64,000 nt of DNA from Hymenobacter lucidus. Lineage in GTDB: Bacteria; Bacteroidota; Bacteroidia; Cytophagales; Hymenobacteraceae. This document shows positions 34,698 to 43,232 of the stretch, one piece after another (within the stretch, counting starts at the first letter, position 1; every line of letters begins with the position of its first letter). Where the stretch lies: the NCBI RefSeq assembly GCF_020447265.1, contig NZ_JAJADR010000001.1, positions 1,569,264-1,633,263 on the forward strand. Reading direction: 5' to 3'. The position numbers and the translations under genes were made by a program. A model generated the notes under the pieces. That model did not search any database. It saw only the letters and a program-made list of their open reading frames with translations, and was not told the origin of the DNA.

Positions 34698-34705
34698 TAC
34701 TTTTG
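34698..34705 (+). promoter_or_regulatory. -7 box of the carboxypeptidase-regulatory-domain gene
   Basis: TACTTTTG, an exact match, lies 79 nt before the ATG at 34785. The -33 region has TTTC at about 34670 rather than TTG. Confidence 0.45.
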
Positions 34706-34784
34706 CACGGGGCATACGCTCGTCGGTGCGTCGGCCGTTTACAGAGCCGGGGCTTTCCCTTCATTTACCAATCCTGCTGTTTTG

Positions 34785-36077
34785 ATGACTTCCGCTGCTT
34801 CTTCCGTTTCTTCCGCCGCCCGGTCGCGCTTTCGGCCGGCTTTCCTGCTCCTGCTGGCGCTGCTGTTTGCGCACTTCGCCCAGGCCCAGCAGCTGCGCGG
34901 CATCGTACTCGATAAGGAAACCAACCAGGCGCTGCCGTTTGCCAGCGTATCGGTGCCGGGCACCACGCTGGGCACCACCACCAATACCGAGGGCGAATTC
35001 AGCCTGCGGGTGCCGAAGCTGCCCATCACGCTGCTGATTTCGGAGCTGGGCCACGTGCGCGATACGCTGCGCGTAACTACCAACGCTGAGCTGCTGCGCG
35101 TATCTCTGGCGCCAGCCAACGTGACGCTGCCCGAGGTGAAAATCGGTAGCTACGCCTTTCGCCTCGTCGATCGGGCCTTTCGCCAGCTGCAGAGCAGCAA
35201 CAGCCGCAAGTTCTACGGTAAAGCTTTCTACCGCCAAACCACCCGCATCGATGGCGACCCAACGGAGCTGCAGGAAGTGGTGTGGGACGTGAAGTCGAGC
35301 ACGGCCCGCATCGAGGGCACGGCCATTGCCCAGGGGCGCTACGCGGCCAAGCAAAGCATCACCAGCTTCAGCAACTTCTCGCTCTACACCAAGTCCTACG
35401 GCCTGTTTGATGCCCGCGCCGACACCACCAAATCATTGGCCTTGCTGAGCCCCAATGCCGTGAAAAACTACCTGCTGGAGCTGAAAGGCGTGGTAGCCGG
35501 CCCCGACAGCACCAAGGGCGGCATTGCCGAAATCGATTTTGAAACCCGCCCCGAGCTGACTAAATACAAGGCCAAAGGCACCGTTTGGATCGACGTGGAC
35601 AGCTACAAAGTGGTGCGCTACCGCATGAGCACGCCCAACTTCACGGCCACCACCACCAACATCAACCAGAAGTTCCGCAACACCAAGCTCGACATCGAAA
35701 TGTCGTTCCAGAACACCGAGGATGCCGTGGCTCCAATCGAATATATCAAGGTGAATCTGGCCGCTGAGCTGACCACGCCTGGCAAACCCGCCACGCCGCT
35801 CACCGTCTCGTCGTTCACCTTTTTCTACGACACCAGCACCACGCCCACCAGCATCCCCTACGCCCGCGTGAGCGTGGACGACCGGGACTTGCAGGCCATC
35901 AAGAGCATCAAGTACGACCCCGAATTCTGGGCCAACAACCCCGTGGTGAAGCGCACCCCGGTGGAAGACGAGGTTATTCAGTCGTTCGAGAAGAAAGGCG
36001 CTTTCGGCACGATGGTGCCCAAAGCCGCCCCGAAGGCTGACGTGCGCCTCGACAAAAACGGCCGGATTATAAAGTAG
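34785..36077 (+). CDS. Secreted protein with carboxypeptidase-like regulatory domain
   Basis: A 430-residue protein; ATG 34785 is used rather than the TTG codon just before it. The signal peptide ends HFAQAQ (~residue 35). Residues ~36-110 are a CarboxypepD_reg-like domain (LRGIVLDKETNQALPFASVSV, GTTTNTEGEFSL). The rest (LVDRAFRQLQSSNSRKFYGKAFYRQTT ... YKVVRYRMSTPNF) resembles the N-terminal part of DUF5686 proteins and outer-membrane lipoprotein-carrier-like sheets, but no barrel follows. Function unknown; cell-envelope location likely. A terminator follows at once, so the gene is monocistronic. Confidence 0.8.
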   Translation: MTSAASSVSSAARSRFRPAFLLLLALLFAHFAQAQQLRGIVLDKETNQALPFASVSVPGTTLGTTTNTEGEFSLRVPKLPITLLISELGHVRDTLRVTTNAELLRVSLAPANVTLPEVKIGSYAFRLVDRAFRQLQSSNSRKFYGKAFYRQTTRIDGDPTELQEVVWDVKSSTARIEGTAIAQGRYAAKQSITSFSNFSLYTKSYGLFDARADTTKSLALLSPNAVKNYLLELKGVVAGPDSTKGGIAEIDFETRPELTKYKAKGTVWIDVDSYKVVRYRMSTPNFTATTTNINQKFRNTKLDIEMSFQNTEDAVAPIEYIKVNLAAELTTPGKPATPLTVSSFTFFYDTSTTPTSIPYARVSVDDRDLQAIKSIKYDPEFWANNPVVKRTPVEDEVIQSFEKKGAFGTMVPKAAPKADVRLDKNGRIIK

Positions 36078-36100
36078 TAACGCTGGTTTCTCAGTATAAC

Positions 36101-36135
36101 AAAAAGGCCCCGGACGTCACGTCCGGGGCCTTTTT
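36101..36135 (+). terminator. Intrinsic terminator after 34785-36077
   Basis: AAAAAGGCCCCGGAC and GTCCGGGGCCTTTTT form a perfect 15-bp stem with a 5-nt loop ending in a T tract, 24 nt after the stop codon. It is followed at once by the palindromic element 36137-36228. Confidence 0.9.
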
Positions 36136-36136
36136 A

Positions 36137-36228
36137 GTAGCGCAAACTTTGTAGTTCGCGTGGTCCGCGCCGTTAGAGCCGTTCCAACGATTGTGGTTTA
36201 GCCACGCGAACTATAAAGTTCGCGCTAC
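36137..36228. repeat. Palindromic element, GTAGCGC-arm type
   Basis: The left arm GTAGCGCAAACTTTGTAGTT (continuing CGCGTGG) and the inverted right arm GTAGCGCGAACTTTATAGTT (continuing CGCGTGG) match at 25 of 27 positions around a ~38-nt centre. It lies between the convergent 34785-36077 and SDR genes. A solo arm is at 21777-21804. Confidence 0.85.
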
Positions 36229-36233
36229 GGTCA

Positions 36234-36950
36234 CTATGGGTTGGTGCTCCACATGCCGGCTTCCTTGATGAAGATGCGGCGGTTGAGCTTGAGCTGGGAA
36301 ACGATGAACTCGGCCAGGTCGTCGGGCTGCATCACCTTGTCGGGGTTGCCGTCGGTGAGGTTGTTGCTGATGGCCAGCTCGGTAGCCACGGTGCTGGGCG
36401 TGAGGGCCGATACTCGGATGTTCTGCTTGCGCACCTCCTGCATCAACGACTCGGTGAGGCCCAGAATGGCGAATTTGGAGGCGCTGTAGGCACTGGTCGT
36501 GGCCGCGCCGCGCTGGCCGGCCGTGGAGGCAATGTTGATAATGTCGCCGCTCTGGCGCTCCAGCATCTGGGGCAGCACCGCGCGGGTGGTGTAGTAGGTG
36601 CCCAGCAGGTTTACCTGAATAATATGCTCCCACTCGGCCGGGTCCATGTCCACGAGCTTGGCAAAGGTGCCGATGCCGGCGTTGTTGATCAGAATGTCGA
36701 TGCTGCCCAGGCCGGTGAGGGCCTGCGCTACGGCGGCTTCTACGGCGGCGCGGTCGGCTACGTCGGCGGCTACTACCACGGCTTTGCCGCCCAAGGCCTC
36801 AATTTCGCGGGCTACTTCCTGCAGCTGGCTTTCGTTGCGGGCCAGCAGGGCCACGCTCACGCCTTCAGCGGCCAGGGCCAGTGCCACGGCCCGTCCGATT
36901 CCCTTGCCCGCGCCCGTAACCAGGGCATTCTTTCCGGCTATTGATTCCAT
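36234..36950 (-). CDS. SDR-family oxidoreductase (3-ketoacyl-ACP reductase-like)
   Basis: A 238-residue protein, ATG 36950. It is a classical short-chain dehydrogenase: [19 protein letters not shown] (TGxxxGIG nucleotide loop), [10 protein letters not shown] (NNAG), [12 protein letters not shown] with the catalytic Ser, and [10 protein letters not shown] with Tyr and Lys. ARNE after the second strand suggests NADP(H) preference. The end ([13 protein letters not shown]) is characteristic of a subgroup annotated as 3-ketoacyl-ACP reductase, but substrates of such stand-alone SDRs vary. It is divergent from the DUF885 gene with a palindromic element between them. Confidence 0.93.
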   Translation of the reverse strand: MESIAGKNALVTGAGKGIGRAVALALAAEGVSVALLARNESQLQEVAREIEALGGKAVVVAADVADRAAVEAAVAQALTGLGSIDILINNAGIGTFAKLVDMDPAEWEHIIQVNLLGTYYTTRAVLPQMLERQSGDIINIASTAGQRGAATTSAYSASKFAILGLTESLMQEVRKQNIRVSALTPSTVATELAISNNLTDGNPDKVMQPDDLAEFIVSQLKLNRRIFIKEAGMWSTNP

Positions 36951-37057
36951 AGCGTACTTGGTTGTGATGAATGATTGGGTTCTATAACTGACAAATGGCT
37001 TTGGGGTTTCCCGTAGCTGTTATTTCCCCACGTCTGTCGTTCGAGTATTTCCTCCGT

Positions 37058-37219
37058 CTGTCATCCTGAGTGCAGCGAAGGACCTACCTCACCTGAGTGA
37101 TAATTGTTATTCAACGCGACAAAGCTCTTTACCACGCGAGCAGTAAAGGGCCTTATCACGTTGATACAAGCCGCAGTGGGGTAGGCGAGGAAGGTCCTGC
37201 GCGTTGCTCAGGATGACAG
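37058..37219. repeat. Palindromic element with GTCATCCTGAG arms and hairpin core
   Basis: The left arm, CTGTCATCCTGAGTGCAGCG then AAGGACCT, and the inverted right arm, CTGTCATCCTGAGCAACGCG then CAGGACCT, frame an inner hairpin AAAGCTCTTTAC / GTAAAGGGCCTT (37121-37154). The region 36951-37317 holds no gene. The core matches 15826 and 26852. Confidence 0.85.
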
Positions 37220-37317
37220 CCGAACCAACTGCCCGGCCGCAGCTTTCGGGGCACGGTTGCGTCTTTTTGGGCCAAACGCTTTACCTTCCCACCCCAACCA
37301 CTCCACATTCATTCCGA

Positions 37318-39195
37318 ATGAAAAAACTTGCCCTGGGCGGCCTGCTCGCCTGTGCGCTGCTGGCGGCCTGCAACCAGCAGAAAACCGCCGACAACAACTC
37401 GACCACGGAAACCGGTACCGCCGACGTGAAAGACCTGCCTACTTTGTTTACCAACTACTGGGAAGAGCAGGCCAAACTGTTTCCGCTGCAGGCCACGGCC
37501 CAGGGCGACAACCGCTACAACGACCAACTGCCCAACGACCAGACCAAGGCCTTCCGCACCGGCTTGCAGGAGTTCTACCAGCGCTACCTCACCCAGCTCG
37601 CTAAGTTCGACCGCGCCACGCTGTCCGAAAACGACAAGATCAGCTACGACATCTTCCAGTACGACCTGCAAACGCGGCTCGACGGCCTCAAGCTGGGCAT
37701 TGTGGTGGGCGGCGACTACCCCGGCAACTGGATGATTCCCTTCAGCCAGTTTGGCGGGCTACCCATTTCGCTCGGGCAGTTTGGCTCGGGCTCGGGTGCG
37801 CAACCATTCAAAACCCCGCAGGACTACGACAACTGGCTGGGTCGCGTGCACGGCTTTCCGGCCTGGGCCGATTCGGCCATCAGCAACTTCCGCCAGGGCA
37901 TGAAAGCCGACGTGGTGCTGCCCAAAACGCTGGTGGAAAAGATGATTCCGCAGATGCGGGGCCTGGTGGTAACCGATGCCGCCAAGTCGCTGTTCTACGG
38001 CCCCGTCAACGAGTTTCCGAAGGAGTTCAGCACCGCCGACCGGAAGCGGATTTCCTCGGCCTACCAGGAAGCTATTCTCAAGGAATTGTCGCCAACGTAC
38101 CAGAAGCTGGCTGACTTCCTCGAAACTGAATATCTGCCCAAAGCCCGCCCCAGCACCGGCATCAGCGCCTTGCCCAACGGCGCGGCCCAGTACAAGTTTC
38201 TGGTGAAATACTGGACGACAACCGACAAGACGCCGGAGGAAATATACCAGACTGGCCTAGCCGAAGTGAAGCGTATCCGGTCGGAAATGGAGCGGGTGAA
38301 AACCCAGACGGGCTTTAAGGGCGACCTGCCGGCCTTCTTCCAGTACCTGAAAACCGATAAGAAATTCATGCCCTACAAGACGCCGGCCGAAGTGCTGGCG
38401 GCCTTCCACGCCATTCAGGCCAAGATTGACCCGAACCTGAAAAAGATGTTTGGGCGCACGCCCAAAACCGGCTTCGAGATTCACCAGACCGAGGCGTTCC
38501 GGGCCGCTTCGGCCTCGGCCGAATACAACCAGGGCACGCCCGACGGCTCGCGCCCCGGCATTTTCTACATCCCGATTCTGGATGCCACCACCTTCAACAC
38601 GACTTCGGGCATGGAGTCGCTGTTTCTGCACGAGGCCATTCCGGGCCACCACTACCAGGTGTCGTTGCAGCAGGAAAATGAGCAGCTGCCCAAATTCCGT
38701 CGCTTTGCCTGGTACGGTGCCATGGGTGAGGGCTGGGCGCTGTATACCGAAAGTTTGGGCAAAGAGCTGGGCCTCTATTCCGACCCTTATCAGTACATGG
38801 GCGCGCTAGGCGACGAAATTCACCGCGCTATTCGTCTCGTAGTGGATGTGGGTATGCACACCAAAAACATGACCCGGGAGCAGGCTATCAAGTATATGAT
38901 GGACAACGAGGCCATCAATGAGCAGGGCGCTACGGCCGAAATTGAGCGGTACATGGCTATTCCGGGCCAGGCGCTGAGCTACAAAATCGGCGCCCTCAAG
39001 ATTCGGGAGCTGCGCGAGAAGTACCAGAAGCAGCTGGCCGCCGGCGCCGCCGGCAAGTTGCGCGAAAAGTATCCGCGCCAGAATGGGGAGCATTTCAACC
39101 TGAGCCACTTCCACGATGAATTGCTGAAGGATGGCGTAATGCCGCTCTCGGTGCTGGAGCGCAAGATGGACGACTGGGCATTTGGCGAGAAGTAG
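37318..39195 (+). CDS. DUF885 family lipoprotein, probable zinc peptidase
   Basis: A 625-residue protein; ATG 37318 gives the lipoprotein signal MKKLALGGLLACALLAAC, whereas upstream codons lie in repeat DNA. The family DUF885 is seen in FTNYWEEQAKLFPLQATAQGDNRYND near the start, ISYDIFQYDLQTRLDGL, and the metal site SLFLHEAIPGHHYQVSLQQ (HE ... HH) with GEGWALYTESLGKELGLY downstream supplying the distal Glu. The fold is related to gluzincin-type peptidases, and the family is thought to cleave peptides in the periplasm or at the surface; activity has not been generally shown. Monocistronic, divergent from the SDR gene. Confidence 0.92.
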   Translation: MKKLALGGLLACALLAACNQQKTADNNSTTETGTADVKDLPTLFTNYWEEQAKLFPLQATAQGDNRYNDQLPNDQTKAFRTGLQEFYQRYLTQLAKFDRATLSENDKISYDIFQYDLQTRLDGLKLGIVVGGDYPGNWMIPFSQFGGLPISLGQFGSGSGAQPFKTPQDYDNWLGRVHGFPAWADSAISNFRQGMKADVVLPKTLVEKMIPQMRGLVVTDAAKSLFYGPVNEFPKEFSTADRKRISSAYQEAILKELSPTYQKLADFLETEYLPKARPSTGISALPNGAAQYKFLVKYWTTTDKTPEEIYQTGLAEVKRIRSEMERVKTQTGFKGDLPAFFQYLKTDKKFMPYKTPAEVLAAFHAIQAKIDPNLKKMFGRTPKTGFEIHQTEAFRAASASAEYNQGTPDGSRPGIFYIPILDATTFNTTSGMESLFLHEAIPGHHYQVSLQQENEQLPKFRRFAWYGAMGEGWALYTESLGKELGLYSDPYQYMGALGDEIHRAIRLVVDVGMHTKNMTREQAIKYMMDNEAINEQGATAEIERYMAIPGQALSYKIGALKIRELREKYQKQLAAGAAGKLREKYPRQNGEHFNLSHFHDELLKDGVMPLSVLERKMDDWAFGEK

Positions 39196-39394
39196 AAATA
39201 CGGTAACAGCCGTTACGAGAAAGGGGAGCCGCTACGGCTCCCCTTTTTTTGGTCGCCAGCCGCTTCCGTGGCTTTGGGTAGTGGCGCGTAGGTGCGGAAG
39301 CCAACGGTTTGGGCTGCTGGCCGGTTGTTTTCCGGCGGTGAACTGAACAAAAAGCCTCTCGGCCGGTCATTGCACCACACCCAGCCCCCTGCTT

Positions 39395-40024
39395 ATGCGC
39401 CACCTCACCGCCGCCGACATTGCCGACCTCGACAAGATTTACCGCCTAAACCTGATCAACTCCATTACCGGCTACAAGCCCGCCAACCTCATCGGCACGG
39501 CCTCGGCGGCTGGTGCTACCAACCTGGCCATCTTTAGCTCCGTCATTCACCTGGGCTCGGCGCCGGCCGTGCTCGGCATCGTGACGCGCCCGGCCACCGT
39601 GCCGCGCCACTCCTACCAGAACATCAAGGCAACGGGCTGCTACACCATCAACCACGTGCACCACGACTTCGTGGCCGCCGCCCACTACACCTCCGCCGAC
39701 TTTGGCCCCGACGAATCCGAGTTTGAGCAGTGTGGCTTCACGCCCGCCTACCGCGACGATTTTCCCGCGCCCTACGTGGCCGAAAGCCGTATTGGGCTAG
39801 GTTTGCGTCTGCGCGAGGAGCTACCGATTCATAATGGTACGGTGCTGCTGGTAGGCACCGTCGAGCATATCTATCTGCCCCAGGAAGTGCTGAATGCCGA
39901 CGGCACCCTTGATTTGCAGCGCGCCGGGGCCGTCTGTATTTCCGGACTCGATGGCTACCATGAGGCTACTCCGCTGGCTTCGTTTGCCTACGCCCGCCCC
40001 GGGCAGGGGCCCCAGCCGAAATAG
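39395..40024 (+). CDS. Flavin reductase family protein
   Basis: A 209-residue protein with ATG 39395. The flavin reductase-like split barrel is recognisable in INSITGYKPANLIGTAS, NLAIFSSVIHLGSAPAVLGIVTRP, RHSYQNIKATGCYTIN and the late HNGTVLLVGTVEHIYLP. Members bind FMN and use NAD(P)H. This Bacteroidota subgroup has SSVIHLGSxP in place of the usual S-x-x-P-P segment. No partner monooxygenase is nearby, so the electron acceptor is unknown. The DUF4126 gene follows 91 nt downstream on the same strand. Confidence 0.88.
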   Translation: MRHLTAADIADLDKIYRLNLINSITGYKPANLIGTASAAGATNLAIFSSVIHLGSAPAVLGIVTRPATVPRHSYQNIKATGCYTINHVHHDFVAAAHYTSADFGPDESEFEQCGFTPAYRDDFPAPYVAESRIGLGLRLREELPIHNGTVLLVGTVEHIYLPQEVLNADGTLDLQRAGAVCISGLDGYHEATPLASFAYARPGQGPQPK

Positions 40025-40115
40025 GGCAGCAATGTGGGGCAGAAGTCAACGCCCGACCGTGGGCTGCGTTTAAAAAGCTCCTTCTTTCGCCTCACATTTC
40101 TACTCTATTCTGTTT

Positions 40116-40673
40116 ATGGCAACTCCTTTTTGGCAAACCCTGAGCCTGGGCACGCTGGCCGGTATGCGCAGCATGGCCCCGCTGGCCTTTCTGAGCCACT
40201 CCTTTTCTAAGCACCGCTCCGAGGCCATTGCTGCTTCGCCTTTCCGGCTGCTGCAGTCGGGGGCGGCAGCCACGAGCCTGAAGGTGCTGGCCGCTGGTGA
40301 AATAGTGGCCGATAAGCTGCCCGGTACTCCCGACCGGATTGCTCCACCCGTGCTGCTGGGCCGCATTCTGTCGGGTGCCCTAATGGGCGGCATGGTGTAC
40401 AAGGCCAAGCGTCGCAGTTGGCTCGGGGGCAGCCTGCTAGGCGGCCTGGCGGCTGTAGCAGGCACCTACGGCAGCTTTTACCTGCGCAAAGAGTTGGGCA
40501 AGCAAACTGAGCTGCCCGATACAGTATGGGCACTGCTCGAAGATGCCACAGTATTGAGCAGCAGCCGGATAGCGGGCCATACGCCCGGCCGTGCGCCCCG
40601 CCGCGACGCCTACGTACCGCGCCACCTGCCTACCAAGCCGTCTTACCACCCGGGCTACAAGTCGCTGTTTTAG
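40116..40673 (+). CDS. DUF4126 family membrane protein
   Basis: A 185-residue protein (ATG 40116). LGTLAGMRSMAPLAFLSH at the start, KVLAAGEIVADKLPGTPDRIAPPVLLGRILSGALMGG in the middle, and GGSLLGGLAAVAGTYGSFYLRK are hallmarks of DUF4126, a small family with 3-4 hydrophobic helices and the conserved GRSMAP-like and DKxPxTPDR motifs. Function unknown. The C-terminal ~40 residues are Arg/His/Pro-rich and probably cytoplasmic. A terminator separates it from the convergent lipoprotein gene. Confidence 0.85.
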   Translation: MATPFWQTLSLGTLAGMRSMAPLAFLSHSFSKHRSEAIAASPFRLLQSGAAATSLKVLAAGEIVADKLPGTPDRIAPPVLLGRILSGALMGGMVYKAKRRSWLGGSLLGGLAAVAGTYGSFYLRKELGKQTELPDTVWALLEDATVLSSSRIAGHTPGRAPRRDAYVPRHLPTKPSYHPGYKSLF

Positions 40674-40690
40674 TAGCAGCTACTACGCAC

Positions 40691-40726
40691 AAAAAAGCCC
40701 CGCTGCCAACTGGCAACGGGGCTTTT
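40691..40726. terminator. Terminator between convergent 40116-40673 and 40750-41157
   Basis: AAAAAAGCCCCG and CGGGGCTTTT pair, with CTGCCA / TGGCAA forming the upper stem. A and T tracts on both sides allow bidirectional use. Confidence 0.85.
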
Positions 40727-40749
40727 GCATTAATGCAGAGGACTGCTGA

Positions 40750-41157
40750 CTACTGGTTCTGGGTAGTAGAGCCCGTAGTTGAGCCACCTGTTGTGCCCGT
40801 AGTGCCAGAGGTTGTAGAGCCTGAAGTATTATTTGTCGAGGCTTTATCCACGGAAGCAGCCTGGCCCGATGCCGTTTGGGTAGACGTAGCATTGCTGCCG
40901 CCCGGCGCTGCTGCCTGCCCTTTATCGGCCGACTGCATCTGGTCAGGAGCCGAGCCTTCGCCGGTCGGGGGCTGCACGTTCTGTTGGTTGTTCACGCTGT
41001 CCATATCGGTTTCGATGGTGCGGGCGGGTGGGGCCGTCGAGAAGTCGTTGACGTTCTGGTGATCTTGACCGGGCGTCCGGTCCCGGTCGCAGGCGGTGGA
41101 GAGGGCCGCCGCGGTGCTCAGCGCAGCCGCCAGCACAAAGCGTTGGGTCAGTTTCAT
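40750..41157 (-). CDS. Small lipoprotein with Ser/Thr/Gly-rich low-complexity tail
   Basis: A 135-residue protein, ATG 41157. MKLTQRFVLAAALSTAAALSTAC is a lipoprotein signal; the mature part starts CDRDRTPGQDHQNVNDF and is wholly hydrophilic. The last ~30 residues are STG repeats (NTSGSTTSGTTGTTGG ...). No fold or family is recognisable. Its tail resembles the lipoproteins at 44915-45643 and 45805-46050, so the three may be related in style or function. Likely outer-membrane or periplasmic by lipobox. Confidence 0.75.
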   Translation of the reverse strand: MKLTQRFVLAAALSTAAALSTACDRDRTPGQDHQNVNDFSTAPPARTIETDMDSVNNQQNVQPPTGEGSAPDQMQSADKGQAAAPGGSNATSTQTASGQAASVDKASTNNTSGSTTSGTTGTTGGSTTGSTTQNQ

Positions 41158-41297
41158 ATTTCGGGTGTTTGGAAGATGGAATAGCGTTGGAAGCTCCTAT
41201 ACGCAAAACCGACCCGCAACAGCCGAAGTATTGCGCCGCCAACTGGCCATTTGCACCAACATCGGCAACTATGCTCCGGCTACCTGCGCCGAACCCG

Positions 41298-41305
41298 TAG
41301 CTTTG
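41298..41305 (+). promoter_or_regulatory. -7 box immediately before the PP-loop ligase start
   Basis: TAGCTTTG (exact TAnnTTTG) is separated by 5 nt from the ATG at 41311. The expected transcript start falls on the start codon, so a leaderless mRNA is possible, and the downstream ATG rather than the frame start at 41251 is supported. Confidence 0.5.
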
Positions 41306-41310
41306 TCGTC

Positions 41311-42006
41311 ATGTCTATTCCAGCTCTGATGAACTGGAGCGGGGGCAAAGACTCGGCCCTGGCGCTCTACCACGCTCTGCGCGACCCCCGCTACGCCGTG
41401 CAGCACCTGCTCACCAGCGTAAACAGCCATTACCAGCGCGTGTCGATGCACGGCGTGCGGGTGGCGCTGCTTGAGGAGCAGGCCCGGCAGCTTGGCCTGC
41501 CCCTGACCAGGCTGGAACTGCCCGAAAGCCCCGATATGGCCGAGTATGAGCAGCAGATGCGCGCCACACTGGCCCCGCTGCAGGCCCAGGGCATCCGGCA
41601 TTCCATTTTCGGGGATATTTTTCTGGAAGACCTGCGCCGCTACCGCGAAGAGCAGCTGGCCAGAGTGGGTATGCAGGCCATATTTCCGCTGTGGCAGCGC
41701 ACCAGCCCTGATATTCTGCGCGAATACCTAGCCCTGGGCTTCCGGGCTGTAGTAGTGTGCGTGAATGAGCAGCTGCTCGATAAAAGCTTCTGCGGCCGCC
41801 TGCTCGACGAGGATTTCCTACGCGACTTGCCCTCCGGCGTCGACCCCTGCGGCGAAAACGGCGAGTACCACAGCTTCGTGTTCGAAGCACCTTATTTCGG
41901 CCAGCCCATTGCCTTTACGCGGGGCGAAACCGTGCGCCGCACCTACCCGGCTCCTGGCGGCACGGGCGAAGCTGGCTTCTGGTACTGCGACCTGCTTCCT
42001 GGTTAA
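41311..42006 (+). CDS. PP-loop ATP pyrophosphatase, diphthine-ammonia ligase-like
   Basis: A 231-residue protein from ATG 41311. ALMNWSGGKDSALALYHAL is a PP-loop (SGGKDS), and FGDIFLEDLRRYREEQLARVGMQAIFPLW plus VDPCGENGEYHSFVFEAPYF are signatures of the MJ0570/Dph6-type family. Eukaryal and archaeal Dph6 makes the diphthamide of EF2, which bacteria lack, so the bacterial homologue must use another substrate that is not known. It is likely a soluble enzyme that adenylates its substrate. Convergent with the metallo-hydrolase gene across a hairpin. Confidence 0.88.
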   Translation: MSIPALMNWSGGKDSALALYHALRDPRYAVQHLLTSVNSHYQRVSMHGVRVALLEEQARQLGLPLTRLELPESPDMAEYEQQMRATLAPLQAQGIRHSIFGDIFLEDLRRYREEQLARVGMQAIFPLWQRTSPDILREYLALGFRAVVVCVNEQLLDKSFCGRLLDEDFLRDLPSGVDPCGENGEYHSFVFEAPYFGQPIAFTRGETVRRTYPAPGGTGEAGFWYCDLLPG

Positions 42007-42021
42007 GCGGCTGAAACTAAT

Positions 42022-42060
42022 ACGGGAGCAGCACGGCCGATTGGCTGTACTGCTCCCGTT
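42022..42060. terminator. Hairpin between convergent genes
   Basis: ACGGGAGCAG and CTGCTCCCGT pair around an ~18-nt inner region (GCACGGCCGATTGGCTGTA, itself partly pairing). A T tract is weak, so it is a probable rather than certain terminator. Confidence 0.55.
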
Positions 42061-42098
42061 CTGCACGAAGGCTGAAAAATTAGCCTGAGTTGCGGTTA

Positions 42099-43118
42099 TC
42101 AGAACTCGTAGGAGTCGCGGTGGCGGCGGGCGTAGCGTTCCGAGTGCTGGTGGTGGCTTCGGTGGGCAAACTGCTTTTTGTCGCGCAGCAGCAAGTACCC
42201 GATTCCGCCTACCAGGGCCGCGCCGATAACCCACTTCGGCAGCGGGCTTTCCGTGGGCGGTGGCACCGATATTACGCCGGTTTCGTCGGCTACGGCCGGG
42301 TGGCCTACATAGCGGCCCTGCGCGGGCACGGCCTGCTGGTCGAAGTGCGCAGCTAGCTCGTGCAACTGTCGGCGCAGTTCTTCACCGTGCATCGGAATGC
42401 CGTGGCCGGTGGCGGCAATCTGGGGTTCGAGGGCGGCCAGCTTTTCTACCGAGGCCCGGGCCTGGGGCCAGTCGGGGGTGAAGTAGGCGGGCGGCCCGTG
42501 CACTTCCTGGCGCTGCTCCCACACCTCCGAGCCTGATTCCTGCTTCACCGTCACGAAAGCGTCGCCGCTGAGCAGGGTCCGGTCATATTCGCGGAAAAAG
42601 GAGACGTGGCCCGGCGTGTGGCCCGGCGTGTGCACCCAGCGCCATTCCGACAGAAACGGCACCGTGCCGTTAATAGGCAGCGGCTGCACGCGGGAGCCCA
42701 GGTCGATGGGCTTTTTGGGGTACAGAAACGACATAGCCGCCATGGCGCCACCTCCCACTGTGGGGTCTGGCGGCGGATACGACGAGCGACCGGTGAGGTA
42801 AGGCAGCTCCAGCGGGTGGGCATACACGGGTATATCCCACTCTTCGGCCAGGGTGTGCAGCGCCCCGACGTGGTCGAAATGGCCGTGGGTGAGAATAATG
42901 GCCGAGGGCGGATTGTTGGCCCCAAAAATCGTCTCGGCGTTTTGTTTGATCTTAGCCGCCGAGCCCGGCAGGCCCGCATCCACCAGCACCCAGGGCTCAA
43001 GCGGGGAGGAGGTGTCGCGCACGAAGTACAGGTTCACAAAAACGTTGCGCAGCCCCCAGACTCCAGGCACTACAGCCTGAAGCGCGGGCGTATTGGCGCG
43101 GTTTGCAGTGTTTAGCAT
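42099..43118 (-). CDS. Metallo-beta-lactamase-fold hydrolase with C-terminal membrane helix
   Basis: A 339-residue protein, ATG 43118. The zinc site is complete: ILTHGHFDHVGALHTL (HxHxDH), HTPGHTPGHVSFF, LLSGDAFV (metal Asp) and IAATGHGIPM (final His). Such enzymes hydrolyse thioesters, lactones or phosphodiesters; the substrate is not evident. After the domain (~275) there is one hydrophobic helix (WVIGAALVGGIGYLLL) and a short His/Arg-rich tail (HRSHHQHSERYARRHRD). This tail-anchored form is unusual for soluble MBL hydrolases and would tether the enzyme to the inner membrane. The gene lies 114 nt downstream of the HTTM gene on the same strand. Confidence 0.88.
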   Translation of the reverse strand: MLNTANRANTPALQAVVPGVWGLRNVFVNLYFVRDTSSPLEPWVLVDAGLPGSAAKIKQNAETIFGANNPPSAIILTHGHFDHVGALHTLAEEWDIPVYAHPLELPYLTGRSSYPPPDPTVGGGAMAAMSFLYPKKPIDLGSRVQPLPINGTVPFLSEWRWVHTPGHTPGHVSFFREYDRTLLSGDAFVTVKQESGSEVWEQRQEVHGPPAYFTPDWPQARASVEKLAALEPQIAATGHGIPMHGEELRRQLHELAAHFDQQAVPAQGRYVGHPAVADETGVISVPPPTESPLPKWVIGAALVGGIGYLLLRDKKQFAHRSHHQHSERYARRHRDSYEF

Positions 43119-43232
43119 ACGGTTGAGGTGGGGTTGGAGTGGAAGAATAGAATCGAAGCGTCGCGGTCAAAAACCGCTGGGAAGCATTTGCTGCTTACGC
43201 ATTTGTCAGCAGTAGGATAAAGATGCCAGAGC

